The position numbers were made by a program, and so were the translations under genes. From Candidatus Rhodoferax mariagerensis (GTDB lineage Bacteria > Pseudomonadota > Gammaproteobacteria > Burkholderiales > Burkholderiaceae_C), in NCBI GenBank assembly GCA_016719055.1, contig JADKAW010000023.1, forward strand, positions 1-64,000: a stretch of 64,000 nucleotides of DNA. The letters are read 5' to 3'. This document shows, piece by piece, positions 1 to 8,774 of the stretch (position 1 is its first letter; each line of letters begins with the position of its first letter). Below the pieces are notes generated by a model. It was not told the DNA's origin. It was given only the letters and a program-made list of their open reading frames with translations, and made no database searches.

Positions 1-2175
1 AACTCGCCCCGACTTTCAGCCCGGTCCTTCCAGCGTTGGTAGACCGCCGAGATGGGCCTGGAGTGGGGCGAGCGCCGACATTCGTCGTCAATAAACTCGC
101 CAACAGCGTCCTCTTCCTCGAAGTACTCATCGGTGGCATCCTGGACGCACTTGGGCGGGTTGAGCCCGGCTTTTTGCCACTCCAGACAGCCTTGCAGACC
201 CCAGGCCAGGATGGCATCACGCTCCATCAGCAGTTTTGCCTGGAGGTGCTTATCACGCTTCTCAGGTGGCACGGTGATGGTGAACGGCACCAGGTGCAGC
301 CTGCGGCGCATGGCTTCATCAATGTTGCGAATCGTGGGCTTGTGGTTGCCCGCAATGAGCAGTTTGAACCTTGGATAGAAGGTGAAGAAGTCCTGGCGCA
401 TGAAGCGTGCCGATACCGCATCGCCGCCGGTGATCTCCTTGACCTTGGACTCTGCCCAGCGCCTGCCTTGCTCGGTCTCAGTGGCGGACACCATGCGCGC
501 GCCGCGCAGCCCGGCCAGATCTGTTGGATGGCGGTCACCGCGCGACTCCATGAAGGTGTCCATCGGCGCGTTGGTAGCGTAGTCACCAAGAATGCTGGTC
601 AGCACGTTGATGAACACAGACTTGCCGTTGGCTCCTGTGCCGTACAGAAAGAACAACGCGTGCTCCTGTGTGGAGCCCGTCAGGCAGTAGCCAAAGACAC
701 GTTGCAAGTAGCTCACCAGGTCCTTGTCGCCGCCGGTGACCTGGTCGAGAAACGCAAGCCAGTTGGGGCAGCCGGTGCCCCAGATGGGGCTAGCCGTGGT
801 GATCTTGGTCATCAGGTCTTCGCGACGGGATGGGCGGGTTCGCCCGTTGTGCAGATCAACCACGCCTGCGGGCGTGTTGAGTAGCCAGACGTTGGCATCC
901 CAGTCGTCGGCCAGGGCGGCGTTGTGGGCCAGCTGCGCGCCATGCGCTCCACCGCCGACATGGTTGAAGAACTTGCCAGCTTGGTCTTGGTGCGCTCTGA
1001 GCTGCCCGCGGAGACAGCGCGGCAAACGCCACGAATCAGGTGGTTCGCATAAAGCACCAGGTCTTCGTTCCAGCGCTGGCAGTTCCACGCGTACCACTTG
1101 CCCCACTGCGCGCAGTAGCGCCAGTCTTTGCCATAGTGGCGGGTGAAGGCGGTGCAAATGCCGTCCTCTGTGGACCAGTCCACGTCCTTGAACAGTTGCT
1201 TGGCGGCATTGGTCGTGCCCTGATCAACGTCGGTGCTGACCTTTTGCAACACCACTCTGGGCCCTGACACAATAAAGCCATGCACATCAAACCCTGCCTC
1301 GGTGGAGTCCTCGGGCGGTGGTTGCAGTGCATCGACGCAGTCCTGTCGACTGGGCGCTCGGCGGCGGTGGTTGCAAATGGCGCACGACAGGGCACCCACA
1401 GACAGAACTGCCTGACCGGCGGCGCAGCATAGGCCAGCCCAGGCTCATCATGGTCAGGCCAGATCAGCACAGCCTTACCAGCCAGCGGTGACCAGTCGGT
1501 TTTATCTACCGGCGCGTTGGCACCGTGCATGGCGGTGGTGGCGCAGATGCCCGTATCGATCAGGGCTTGAGCACACTTTTCGCCCTCGACCAACACCACC
1601 TGGTTTGACTTGAGCATGCCGGGCTGGTTGTACAGTGGCCGGGGATTGGGCGGTGATGGCTTCTTGCGTTTGACCTCCCAAGGGCGGAACTCCTTCTTCT
1701 TGCCGGGTGGGTCGTACCGATGCACGATGGCGATCAGCTTTCCGTCGCCGTCCAGATAATCCCACATGGCCGTGGCTGGTCCGAGATCGTCCATGGGTGG
1801 CTCGACCTTGTGTTTGTACGTTGGCTGTTGTGGCGCTTTGCCGACCAGTTGCGCTGCATAACTGAGCACCTTGGCAAAATCCGAATGGACATTGAGCGAC
1901 TGATGGGCAGCAATCAGGTCGAAGATGTCACCGCCCTGACCAGTTGCACGATCTGTCCACAGTCCGGCCTTCTCACCGGTAAGAACGATCTCCAGACTGT
2001 CGCCCGGGCTACCCAGAATGTCGCCCACCAGAAACTTGTCGCGTTTGACCTTTCCTGCCGGAAACATTCCCGTTAGCACTGACTCAAGTCGCACCAGCAG
2101 GCTGGCGCGAACTTCTTCGCGGTTGCCATCGTTGAACGGAATCGGTGTCGGTGTCACATCGTTAAAGTCCATCAT
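1..2175 (-). pseudogene. P4-family phage/plasmid primase-helicase, two frameshifts, C-terminus off the left edge
   Basis: This protein would prime and unwind element DNA. The start is ATG 2175, with GGAGGG about 9 nt upstream. The first part (2175 to about 1425) has a Toprim-like core (VVLVEGEKCAQAL, then AVLIWPDHDEPG). The second (about 1425-990) is a D5_N-like region (FTRHYGKDWRYCAQWGKW). The third (about 990-1) is a superfamily 3 / D5-type helicase with Walker A GTGANGKS at 641-618. The three parts lie in three reading frames. Both breaks behave like a single missing base, near 1425 and near 990. The sequence either side is clearly coding, so this is a broken gene or two sequencing errors. 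It is the last gene of the element operon inside the window. Confidence 0.85.
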
Positions 2176-2428
2176 GGCTGGCACCCTCCGACTGATCCGA
2201 CTGATCCGACTGGGTGTCATCGGCAGCGCTGTTGTGCGCAGCCCATAGGCTGAGTTCACCCATGCGAAAGCGCACCAAGCCGCCTAGCAGGTAATGCGGA
2301 ATGCGGTGCTTGGCGCGCATCTTCGGGTCGCCAAACCAGTACAGGGGCAGCCGGAGCGCACAAGCGGCCTGTTTGGCATCGATCATGGGTTCGTCGTCCA
2401 GTTGGAATTCTTGGTTTTTTGTGTTCAT
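2162..2428 (-). CDS. Small hypothetical protein of the element operon (88 aa)
   Basis: The start is ATG 2428, with GGAGG about 8 nt upstream. The protein is 88 residues and I do not recognise the family. Residues 12-50 read like a small DNA-binding or excisionase-type fold (DAKQAACALRLPLYWFGDP), followed by an acidic, Ser/Gln/Asp-rich tail. It sits between the Cas4-like nuclease and the primase. It overlaps the primase start by 14 bp and also touches the nuclease end, as expected for a translationally coupled phage operon. Function is not assigned. Confidence 0.6.
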   Translation of the reverse strand: MNTKNQEFQLDDEPMIDAKQAACALRLPLYWFGDPKMRAKHRIPHYLLGGLVRFRMGELSLWAAHNSAADDTQSDQSDQSEGASHDGL

Positions 2429-3162
2429 GGTGTTGTCCTCCAGCAGCGGTCTTGCCACGCGCAAAACTTGCAGTCAAAGTGGGTGGGATCGAGATAGGCG
2501 CGAGGCAGCAGTTCACCGGCCTCGGTGGCGGCAATCACGCGCACACCCCGGTCGGACATGCGCTGGGCCAGCGCCGCATCGAACGGCACCAACTCGGCGT
2601 AGATGTCCATCGTGTCGGCGTTGACCGCCGTAAAAATGGCCGGGTTTTCGTGCAGTTCCAGGTAGGCCTGGTAGATGGCCACTTGGGCGGCGTAGACCGG
2701 CTTGGAGACTGCGAGCTTGTTTTTCTCCAGGTCGCGCCAGGATTTGGAGCCCAGGCACTTGTTTTCCCAAAGCGCCGGATAGGCAAACCCTTCTGGCCCG
2801 CCGACAAAGACACCATCGATGTGCCCCTGCAAGCGACCATCAGCCGTTGAAAACCCAAACTGCTCGCCGTTGGGTTTGTGCGTGCGCAGATCGAAACCGG
2901 CCGCGCGCAGCCAGGCGACCATGCTGTCTTCGTTGACGTGGCCACGCTCAAAAATGCGCAGAATGCGACCCTGCGTTTCCCGCCCCGGGTCCACCGCAGC
3001 CTGGGCATACTCGTATTGCAGCGCGCGCTCGCACGACACGCCCAGACGGGATGCACCCAAATACTGGCGGGATTTCTCCTTGGATCGGGTCTTTTGCAGA
3101 CCCAGATCGATCAGCGTGCTGATCTGGCCGCTGATGCTCGATGATGAGTTGAAGTCCATCAT
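2425..3162 (-). CDS. Cas4/RecB-like PD-(D/E)XK nuclease with Fe-S cysteines
   Basis: A 245-residue exonuclease-like protein. Catalytic residues of the PD-(D/E)XK fold are visible: H75, D116 (GHIDGVFV), E133 and K135 (WENKCLG), and the QxxxY motif from Q160. One cysteine near the N-terminus (C44) plus C231, C234 and C240 form the arrangement that binds a 4Fe-4S cluster in Cas4 and AddB. No CRISPR array or other cas gene is present. Beside an AAA_24 ATPase and a DUF669-like protein it most likely serves phage-type recombination or replication. The ATG overlaps the upstream stop (ATGA at 3162). Confidence 0.85.
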   Translation of the reverse strand: MMDFNSSSSISGQISTLIDLGLQKTRSKEKSRQYLGASRLGVSCERALQYEYAQAAVDPGRETQGRILRIFERGHVNEDSMVAWLRAAGFDLRTHKPNGEQFGFSTADGRLQGHIDGVFVGGPEGFAYPALWENKCLGSKSWRDLEKNKLAVSKPVYAAQVAIYQAYLELHENPAIFTAVNADTMDIYAELVPFDAALAQRMSDRGVRVIAATEAGELLPRAYLDPTHFDCKFCAWQDRCWRTTP

Positions 3163-3635
3163 TTGGCATCCTCCCAGGGCAGATCGTTGGCCATGTCCGA
3201 GAACGGACTAGCCATCGGGTCTGGAACCTCTGGCAAACCACGCACCGGTGGGTACTTGGACTTTTCGTGGTGCTCCACCATGGCCTGCGTAAAGCAGGTC
3301 ACGATGGCGTCGATCACCGCCAAGGCTTCTGATTCGGAGTAGTCACCCAGTGGCTTTTTGAACCCAATGGCTCCGGCTGCGTCGCCGAAGGCATGCAGGC
3401 ACTTGACCATGGCGTTTTGCTCGACTTCAGAGAGATTGACCATGGCCACCCCCTTGTTGTTGACCAGGTCGTCTTGCAAACGAACCCAGTTGCCATACAT
3501 GGCGTGAAACGCCTTTTGACAGCGCTCGGAACAGAACACCCAGTCCAGCGGGTAGCGCTGAGGCTGGCCGGTACGGTGCCGGGTGTCGGTGTGGCCGTAG
3601 CCCCGGGCTTGACGTGAACAGACCCAGCATTTCAT
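3159..3635 (-). CDS. DUF6511-type zinc-finger-like protein
   Basis: A 158-residue protein starting at ATG 3635 (MKCWVC). The N-terminus has two cysteine pairs, CWVC at residues 3-6 and VFCSERC near residues 34-38, which look like a treble-clef or rubredoxin-like metal site followed by an aromatic motif (AFHAMYGNWVRL). I recognise this as the DUF6511 family found in phage and element replication regions. The C-terminal half is helical and acidic and has no known role. It is coupled by ATGA to the nuclease downstream and overlaps the small Cys-rich gene upstream by 4 bp. Confidence 0.65.
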   Translation of the reverse strand: MKCWVCSRQARGYGHTDTRHRTGQPQRYPLDWVFCSERCQKAFHAMYGNWVRLQDDLVNNKGVAMVNLSEVEQNAMVKCLHAFGDAAGAIGFKKPLGDYSESEALAVIDAIVTCFTQAMVEHHEKSKYPPVRGLPEVPDPMASPFSDMANDLPWEDAK

Positions 3636-3919
3636 CGCCTGCCTTTCTTCTTGCAACCGGCAAGACGTTCTTTGACCGGGCGACGACCCTCGGTATAACC
3701 ATCGCAGTCCACAACGAAGCGGGTTTTGGCGTGCGTGCAGCGGCACTGCTTGATCATCTGGTGCTGATAGGCACGGGTGCAGTCGGTGCAGTAATCGCTG
3801 TCGCCGATGCGCGAACGGATGGCGTAGGTACGCCATTGCTGATACTGACTGGCATCAGCAAAACACGCTGGTGGGGGTGGAGCTGGCTGACCAGCCAGCG
3901 CGAGAACACTTGATTTCAT
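3632..3919 (-). CDS. Small Cys-rich hypothetical protein (95 aa)
   Basis: The start is ATG 3919, with an AGGAAGGG Shine-Dalgarno. The protein has CTDC, QCRC and VDCDGY motifs around residues 44-73 and a lysine/arginine-rich end (ERLAGCKKKGRR). This suggests a small zinc-binding protein that contacts nucleic acid. I do not recognise a named family. It lies in the element operon between the DUF669-like protein and the DUF6511 gene, overlapping the latter by 4 bp. Confidence 0.6.
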   Translation of the reverse strand: MKSSVLALAGQPAPPPPACFADASQYQQWRTYAIRSRIGDSDYCTDCTRAYQHQMIKQCRCTHAKTRFVVDCDGYTEGRRPVKERLAGCKKKGRR

Positions 3920-3934
3920 GTCGCTGGCCCTTCC

Positions 3935-4600
3935 TTACTGCGCCCAGGAAGGTTTACCACTGACGGGCGCACGCTGCTGTGCTGGAGCCTGGGGTGCGGG
4001 CGCTGCGGCACTTTGACTTGCTGGCGCTTGGTGTACCGAAATGGTTGGTGCGGCCGGGCTTGGTGTCAGTTTGGATGGCACACCCATGATGTGTGCATAG
4101 TCGGGGTGATCTGGCTCGACTGCCGTCTTGACCACGTTGCGGTCATCGCCGCGACCATCTTTCTCGATGTCCACGCGCACCACAAACTCCAGGCCATCAA
4201 GGTCAACAAAGCCTTGAATGCGCCGGGCGGCAGCAGCTTGGGGGCTGTTGTCTTGCGGCAAGACATTACGGGCACTGTTGAGCGCGGCGCGCACAAAGGT
4301 TCTGCCCATCTGCGTCCAGGTCGGCCCCTTGGGCGAGTACAGTCCGACGTTGGACCACATCTTGCGCTTGGCGAATTCGCCGCCGGTGATGACGAACTCA
4401 GCGGCCAGATACACCGCGCCAGTGGTGGGCGACTGGGTGGGATACCCGTCATTCCAGCCTTGACTTGCATCGTAGTAGCCGCCCGCCTTGAGTGTCATGC
4501 GCACCGGCACGACAGTACCCTTGGGAATCAGGTTGAAACTGGACTGCTGTGCCTCAGCGTCGTTGAAATCAGACCACGCGTACATGTTGTCGTTGTTCAT
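3935..4600 (-). CDS. DUF669-like phage single-strand DNA-binding/recombination protein
   Basis: A 221-residue protein. Residues 8-60 (AWSDFNDAEAQQ..LIPKGTVVPVRM) and the central beta-rich region resemble DUF669 proteins. In phages these stand next to an AAA_24 ATPase and a RecB/Cas4-like nuclease and are thought to bind ssDNA or help recombination. The last 45 residues are an Ala/Pro/Gln-rich disordered tail ending in SWAQ, like the flexible tails of SSB-type proteins. Context supports a recombination role, but the exact family needs a profile search. Confidence 0.6.
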   Translation of the reverse strand: MNNDNMYAWSDFNDAEAQQSSFNLIPKGTVVPVRMTLKAGGYYDASQGWNDGYPTQSPTTGAVYLAAEFVITGGEFAKRKMWSNVGLYSPKGPTWTQMGRTFVRAALNSARNVLPQDNSPQAAAARRIQGFVDLDGLEFVVRVDIEKDGRGDDRNVVKTAVEPDHPDYAHIMGVPSKLTPSPAAPTISVHQAPASQSAAAPAPQAPAQQRAPVSGKPSWAQ

Positions 4601-4605
4601 GAAAA

Positions 4606-5451
4606 TTACTCCTTGGAATCAGTGGGGGTTGGGGCTTGTGGGGTCGATGCAGGCGTGCCAGTGCCAGCGCACTTGGCGATCAGCGCACCCAGGTCGGGTG
4701 GTTCCAGCAGGTCGAGCCGTCCGCTGCGGTCTTTGGCCGGATAGCCGAACGGATTGATGGTTTGGGTGACAAACGCCCGGTAAGAACTGCCGTCATCAGC
4801 CTTGATTTCAGCCAATGTGGTGACAATGTCCACGATGCCGGGCAGTTGCAACGCGGTGGCGTTGCCCTCGATTTGTGGGAGGAACACCTTGCGGCCGAAA
4901 TCGTCGGTCTTGCAGTCCAAGATGGCCACAAACACCACGTTCTTGCCACGAGCGTGCTGCAAGTGGGTCAGCGCCGTGACCATTTCCTGACCCAGCAAAC
5001 CATATGCGCCTCGCGAATCCGGCTTGCCGGTGCGGTCAGAAAACGCCGCTGGTTGGCTCTTGGCCCAGTTAAAGCACAGCCGCGAGAGCGCTGTGATGCT
5101 GTCGCAAAAGTAGGTTTGATACTTGTCCAGGCTGGCCGGGTCGCCATAAACCGAGCAGACATGGTCAAAATGAGCCTGCGAGAACGGTGCTTGATCGGGT
5201 AGCGCCGGATTGGGTCCGGCCAGATAGACCACCAGATCGCGAAACTCCGGCCAGGTGCGCGGGCGCAGGCAGTCGCCATCCCAATCGGACACAGACAAGT
5301 CGCCCGCCTCCAAGTCGATAAACAGGGTGGATGCCGTGTCCAGTGACTTGAGTTGGGTGGTTTTACCGATCCCGCTGACACCCAGAATGACGATCTTGAC
5401 CCCACGGCGCTGGGCGCGGCGTTCATCTGCGGAGATGATTGGCAATTTCAT
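4606..5451 (-). CDS. AAA_24-type phage nucleotide-binding protein
   Basis: A 281-residue P-loop ATPase. Walker A is GVSGIGKT (K30), followed by FIDLEAGD as in RecA/AAA_24 phage proteins (Sak4-like annealing-associated ATPases). The final 30 residues are Pro/Thr-rich and probably disordered. It precedes the DUF669-like gene by 5 bp and overlaps the upstream gene by 4 bp. The pairing AAA_24 plus DUF669 plus RecB-like nuclease is a known phage recombination set, so a role in strand annealing or replication-linked recombination is inferred. Confidence 0.75.
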   Translation of the reverse strand: MKLPIISADERRAQRRGVKIVILGVSGIGKTTQLKSLDTASTLFIDLEAGDLSVSDWDGDCLRPRTWPEFRDLVVYLAGPNPALPDQAPFSQAHFDHVCSVYGDPASLDKYQTYFCDSITALSRLCFNWAKSQPAAFSDRTGKPDSRGAYGLLGQEMVTALTHLQHARGKNVVFVAILDCKTDDFGRKVFLPQIEGNATALQLPGIVDIVTTLAEIKADDGSSYRAFVTQTINPFGYPAKDRSGRLDLLEPPDLGALIAKCAGTGTPASTPQAPTPTDSKE

Positions 5452-5975
5452 GCTGCCACCTCCGCTTGTACGTCGTGAGCGCTGGCAATGACTGCAAAAA
5501 CACGACTTTGGGCGGTGGCTCCGTAGGCCAGTGCCATGTCGTGCAGTTCGGAAAGTGCCCGGTGGCGACGAATATCAGCGTTGATTTGCACCGACAGCAA
5601 GTCAATGTGTGCGGCCAATTCACCAAAGCTGACTTGGTCGAGCGGCTTGTAGATCACGTCATCGCTGTCGACACTGCCTTCAGATGGAATGCTGATGGCT
5701 GGGGGCAGAAGATTGAGCATGACCTCAGGAACACCGGGAAGCATGAGTTGCAGTTGGGCCTCGTTGTCATGGGTGCTGCTTTTGAGTTCACGCCGGGCCA
5801 TGTCAGTCAGTGCATCCTCTGCCAGACGATTGCCAATGAGCGTGATGGCTTGCGGGTTAGCGCCGCAGACCAGGTGCGCGATACCACGCGGGCGGGCAAA
5901 GCCGATGGAGGCGAAGGCGTTTGCAATTTCATCGCGCACGGCTTGACGCAAAAGGGAGAGTTCAGGACTGCGCAT
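5448..5975 (-). CDS. Hypothetical protein of the element operon (175 aa)
   Basis: I chose ATG 5975 (MRSPELSLL), with GGAG about 9 nt upstream. A longer reading to 6029 is possible. The protein is helical with no motif I recognise. Its gene overlaps the ParB-like gene upstream by 14 bp and the AAA_24 gene downstream by 4 bp, so it is clearly part of the operon. Function unknown. Confidence 0.6.
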   Translation of the reverse strand: MRSPELSLLRQAVRDEIANAFASIGFARPRGIAHLVCGANPQAITLIGNRLAEDALTDMARRELKSSTHDNEAQLQLMLPGVPEVMLNLLPPAISIPSEGSVDSDDVIYKPLDQVSFGELAAHIDLLSVQINADIRRHRALSELHDMALAYGATAQSRVFAVIASAHDVQAEVAA

Positions 5976-6972
5976 GGCGTTGGCTCCAAAGTAAGTTGAA
6001 TTGATTGAGAAACGCCACGGCGCTGGCAAGCCACGCGGTGACGTTTTTTTCCTGGTAGGTTGGAATGGCGGTCATGGCGACCTCAGGTGCGAAAGGCACG
6101 GTGCCCAAGGGCTCAAGTCCTTCGCGCAGGCGCAACCACTGCTGCATGCGGGTGTTGTCCTGTTCGTCACTGGGTGCGCTGTGATAGCGGCCATCAGTGG
6201 CGAGCACGGCCAGACCGGGCGCACCTTCGCAAGCAATGCGACGCGCCTGGGCGGGTGTCGGCAGCGGCGGTGTTTGCGCCTTGATCACCTCAACGACAGC
6301 AATCTGCTCCATGCCGCCGAGTTCATGCTCTCTTGCGACTTTGTCAAAAATACGCACAGCAGACGCACCACAGACACCGGCGGCCTGGATGCGGTCTTTG
6401 ACATCGCGTGCAATGGCGCGTATCTCCTCCGGGGTTCTGGTGAGCACGGTTTGCTGCGTGTGCGCAGGCAGTCGAGCCAAATCAGCTCCGGTCGAGACGG
6501 CGACCTCACCCCTGTCAACGGCGTCGATCAACTCTGCGGTTCCGTCTTGCAATACTTTGGCTGCATTGGCCACCGATCGCACACTGACGTTGAGCAGTTC
6601 GGATGCGTGGGCTCGGCTGATCGATAAATCATGCAAATTTGCATCTTTATGCGGCCGTCCCAGCTCCCGTGTTTCGAGTCGTGCTGCGACGATTGCGCGT
6701 TGACTCTCCGAGAGATGGCGCCGCCGAAGATTCAGACTGATGACCAAGGCGTTCAGATCAGTGCCGTCTGGCACGACTACGAACTGCGGCTCAATTCCAG
6801 CCTGCATGCAGGCGCGGTACCGGTGTCGACCATCAATGATGCTGTCGCCGATGACATGAATGGGTTCGCGCAGACCATTGGCTGTGATGTCCGCCACCAG
6901 CGCATCAAACTCAGCCTGCGCCATGCTCGGGAAAATCTCGCTGACAGGGTGAAACTGCAACTGATCCATCAC
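5962..6972 (-). CDS. ParB-like nuclease/CTPase-domain protein
   Basis: A 336-residue protein. The N-terminal ParB/Srx fold is clear: residues 7-40 (HPVSEIFPSM..LREPIHV) and the signature DGRHRYRA at 48-54. A helix-turn-helix segment follows near residues 112-140 (LSISRAHASELLNVSVRSVA), as in KorB/ParB-type DNA binders. The C-terminal half is unassigned. No ParA partner lies in the window. In phage-like elements such ParB homologues often regulate transcription or replication rather than segregate DNA. The gene overlaps its upstream neighbour by 4 bp. Confidence 0.8.
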   Translation of the reverse strand: MMDQLQFHPVSEIFPSMAQAEFDALVADITANGLREPIHVIGDSIIDGRHRYRACMQAGIEPQFVVVPDGTDLNALVISLNLRRRHLSESQRAIVAARLETRELGRPHKDANLHDLSISRAHASELLNVSVRSVANAAKVLQDGTAELIDAVDRGEVAVSTGADLARLPAHTQQTVLTRTPEEIRAIARDVKDRIQAAGVCGASAVRIFDKVAREHELGGMEQIAVVEVIKAQTPPLPTPAQARRIACEGAPGLAVLATDGRYHSAPSDEQDNTRMQQWLRLREGLEPLGTVPFAPEVAMTAIPTYQEKNVTAWLASAVAFLNQFNLLWSQRHAQS

Positions 6973-7451
6973 AGCACCTCCAGGTCGACGCTCAGGGTGA
7001 AAGACGGCTTGCCAGCCTCCACGGTGCGCGCACCGGCGAATTGCTGCTGTAACGCCGGTGGCCAGTTGGTGTAGCGGGACTCCGAGACAGACAGCTTGAT
7101 GTCGATGTAGCTTTTGACCTGGTCACCCGATGCCGCAACGCGCTCAGCGATGTCGCCCAGCTTTTTTTGGTCCCAAGTGACTTTTTTTGGGAGGTCAAAC
7201 TTGATGCGCAATGGGCCATCAGCGATATGAGTGGTGCCAAAATCGCGGCCGGATTCCAGTAACGCCGCTTTGGCCTTGTCTGAGTAGGCCTGTTCCAGAG
7301 CTGCGTCAAGTTTGGCAAGTTGCTTTTTGAGAAAGTCACTGGCTTCAAGCAGGTTCTTCTTGAGTTCGTGCTTTTGCAACGGTTCAAGTCGTGCCAGTTG
7401 TGAAACGGACATCGCGGCGATATCGCCGGGATAAATTGCCGGATTGGTCAT
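6969..7451 (-). CDS. Hypothetical coiled-coil protein of the element operon (160 aa)
   Basis: The start is ATG 7451, with AGGGAG upstream. Residues 15-65 (LARLEPLQKHELKKNLLEASDF..QLAKLDAALEQAY) are a charged coiled coil. The second half is beta-rich and ends in a repeated pattern (KSYIDIKLSVSES / FTLSVDLEVL). Phage operons often encode such proteins near ParB-like genes, but I do not recognise a named family. It is coupled to the ParB-like gene by a 4-bp overlap. Confidence 0.6.
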   Translation of the reverse strand: MTNPAIYPGDIAAMSVSQLARLEPLQKHELKKNLLEASDFLKKQLAKLDAALEQAYSDKAKAALLESGRDFGTTHIADGPLRIKFDLPKKVTWDQKKLGDIAERVAASGDQVKSYIDIKLSVSESRYTNWPPALQQQFAGARTVEAGKPSFTLSVDLEVL

Positions 7452-7465
7452 GGTCAACTCCCTCT

Positions 7466-7732
7466 TCACTGGTAAACAGAGCTGAAGGTGGAATGACGCG
7501 ACACACGGCGCTCGTAGGCCTCGATCTCAGAGAGCAGGTACGTGACCCGGGCACCCAGCTTGCAAAAAATGGGGCCAAGGTTGCCGGACTGTCTCCAGCG
7601 GCGCAGGGTCTTGACGGAGAGCCCCCAGCGTTGGGAGAGCTCGTTTTCATCGATGGCGATGCGCGGTGCCACCGCACGGATGGGCTGTCGGCCTGACCGA
7701 TCAGCGCGGACAAAAGTTGAAGGGTTTTGCAT
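7466..7732 (-). CDS. Small helix-turn-helix DNA-binding protein (excisionase/AlpA-like)
   Basis: An 88-residue protein whose ATG 7732 is preceded by AGGAGGT, the strongest Shine-Dalgarno of the operon. Residues 32-77 (DENELSQRWGLSVKTLRRWRQSG..FCKLGARVTYLLSEIEAYE) form the winged helix typical of MerR-like excisionases (helix_turn_helix_17). It may act as excisionase or as operon regulator. It is separated from the two upstream unknown genes by about 90 bp, so it could have its own promoter. Confidence 0.75.
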   Translation of the reverse strand: MQNPSTFVRADRSGRQPIRAVAPRIAIDENELSQRWGLSVKTLRRWRQSGNLGPIFCKLGARVTYLLSEIEAYERRVSRHSTFSSVYQ

Positions 7733-7823
7733 TTCGGTGTACCTCCTGGTTGGAATGCACACCGATGTTTTGGCCGGGTTTTGCAGTGATCTGCAGTCCG
7801 ATTTACAGTTTCATTTGCAGTTT

Positions 7824-8774
7824 TTAAACAACTGAACGTCTTAACTGGTACTGGGCACGTTTGACCTTGGTGAAAATCAGGGCACGCTTTCCGGGGTCGT
7901 CGCCAAAGGCGTTGTCAAACGAGGCGTAGCCCGTTTTAGCGAGTTTGTTGATTTCTGACCAACTCATGATGGGAGGGTGCTTCGTTGGAGCACCCCAAGC
8001 CTGACGAATTAACTGAACCTGACCAGTACTCAACTCCATCGGCGCGGGCAAGTGCTTGAGCTTGATGTGGTTATCAGTCAAGTATTCATCTTGAACGGCA
8101 ACGTCCACAGCGCTCATGTTGCGAATTAGGATGCGCTGCAACTTGTCTGCCCTAAATTGAGTATGGGCTGTTTCAATGTCGAGCAAGTCCGACAGGCAGC
8201 GTTCCACATGCTCGCCAAAGGCAGGTGGATTGGAGACTTTGTGGACCAGCAAGATGCTCTGTCCTGGGCAAACCTCGTCATCAAGCCACGGTTTGATTTG
8301 ACCGTGCGCCGTTCCGTGGTTCAGGCGTCCAAGGAAGATGCGCGCCCAATGCTGGGTTGTGCCCACTTGCACTCGCCCCAACTCCCACAGATGACCAAGC
8401 ACAACGTCAGATTTGCTAGGGCGGTGCTGGGGATCAATCCCCAACAACGAGCACAAGTCATTCAGAAAACGCTCGATGCACAAAGCGTAAAACGTGATTT
8501 CCTCGATCGGGCGCACGACCGTGCTGCCGCGCCAGTTCGGATTGGGATATCGATAAACGCCTGCTTCGAGGTCAATTTCATGATCGACCTCGGCAACCCA
8601 ACCATCGTCGCTCTCGATGGTCTGGCCCTCAAAATAGCCCGCAATCCGTATCCAGCCCCGCTCGAGAAATGCCTGGCGGTGGGGCCAGATTGCTTGCTCG
8701 AAGACAGTTTCCCCTATTTCACGAACGTACTCCAAGGCTTTGAGGTAGTCGTCATACAGACATCGCACCCTCAT
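7824..8774 (-). CDS. Unrecognised element protein (316 aa), coupled to the 492-aa protein
   Basis: I place the start at ATG 8774 (MRVRCLYDD), which overlaps the stop of the upstream gene as ATGA. A longer reading to 8906 has no support. The protein is mixed alpha/beta with a HGTAHGQIKPWLDDE stretch near residue 168 and an aromatic, basic C-terminus. I recognise no domain. The tight coupling suggests that it works with the 492-aa protein, and both are the first products of the LexA-boxed promoter. Confidence 0.65.
   Translation of the reverse strand: MRVRCLYDDYLKALEYVREIGETVFEQAIWPHRQAFLERGWIRIAGYFEGQTIESDDGWVAEVDHEIDLEAGVYRYPNPNWRGSTVVRPIEEITFYALCIERFLNDLCSLLGIDPQHRPSKSDVVLGHLWELGRVQVGTTQHWARIFLGRLNHGTAHGQIKPWLDDEVCPGQSILLVHKVSNPPAFGEHVERCLSDLLDIETAHTQFRADKLQRILIRNMSAVDVAVQDEYLTDNHIKLKHLPAPMELSTGQVQLIRQAWGAPTKHPPIMSWSEINKLAKTGYASFDNAFGDDPGKRALIFTKVKRAQYQLRRSVV

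Noticed and set aside
36..884. Long rightward open frame of 282 codons at the left edge
   Set aside because: It lies opposite the primase-helicase, whose minus-strand frame carries Walker A and other conserved motifs.
2425..3162. Reading the Cas4-like protein as evidence for a CRISPR system
   Set aside because: No repeat-spacer array and no cas1, cas2 or effector gene is present, and the neighbours are phage recombination genes.
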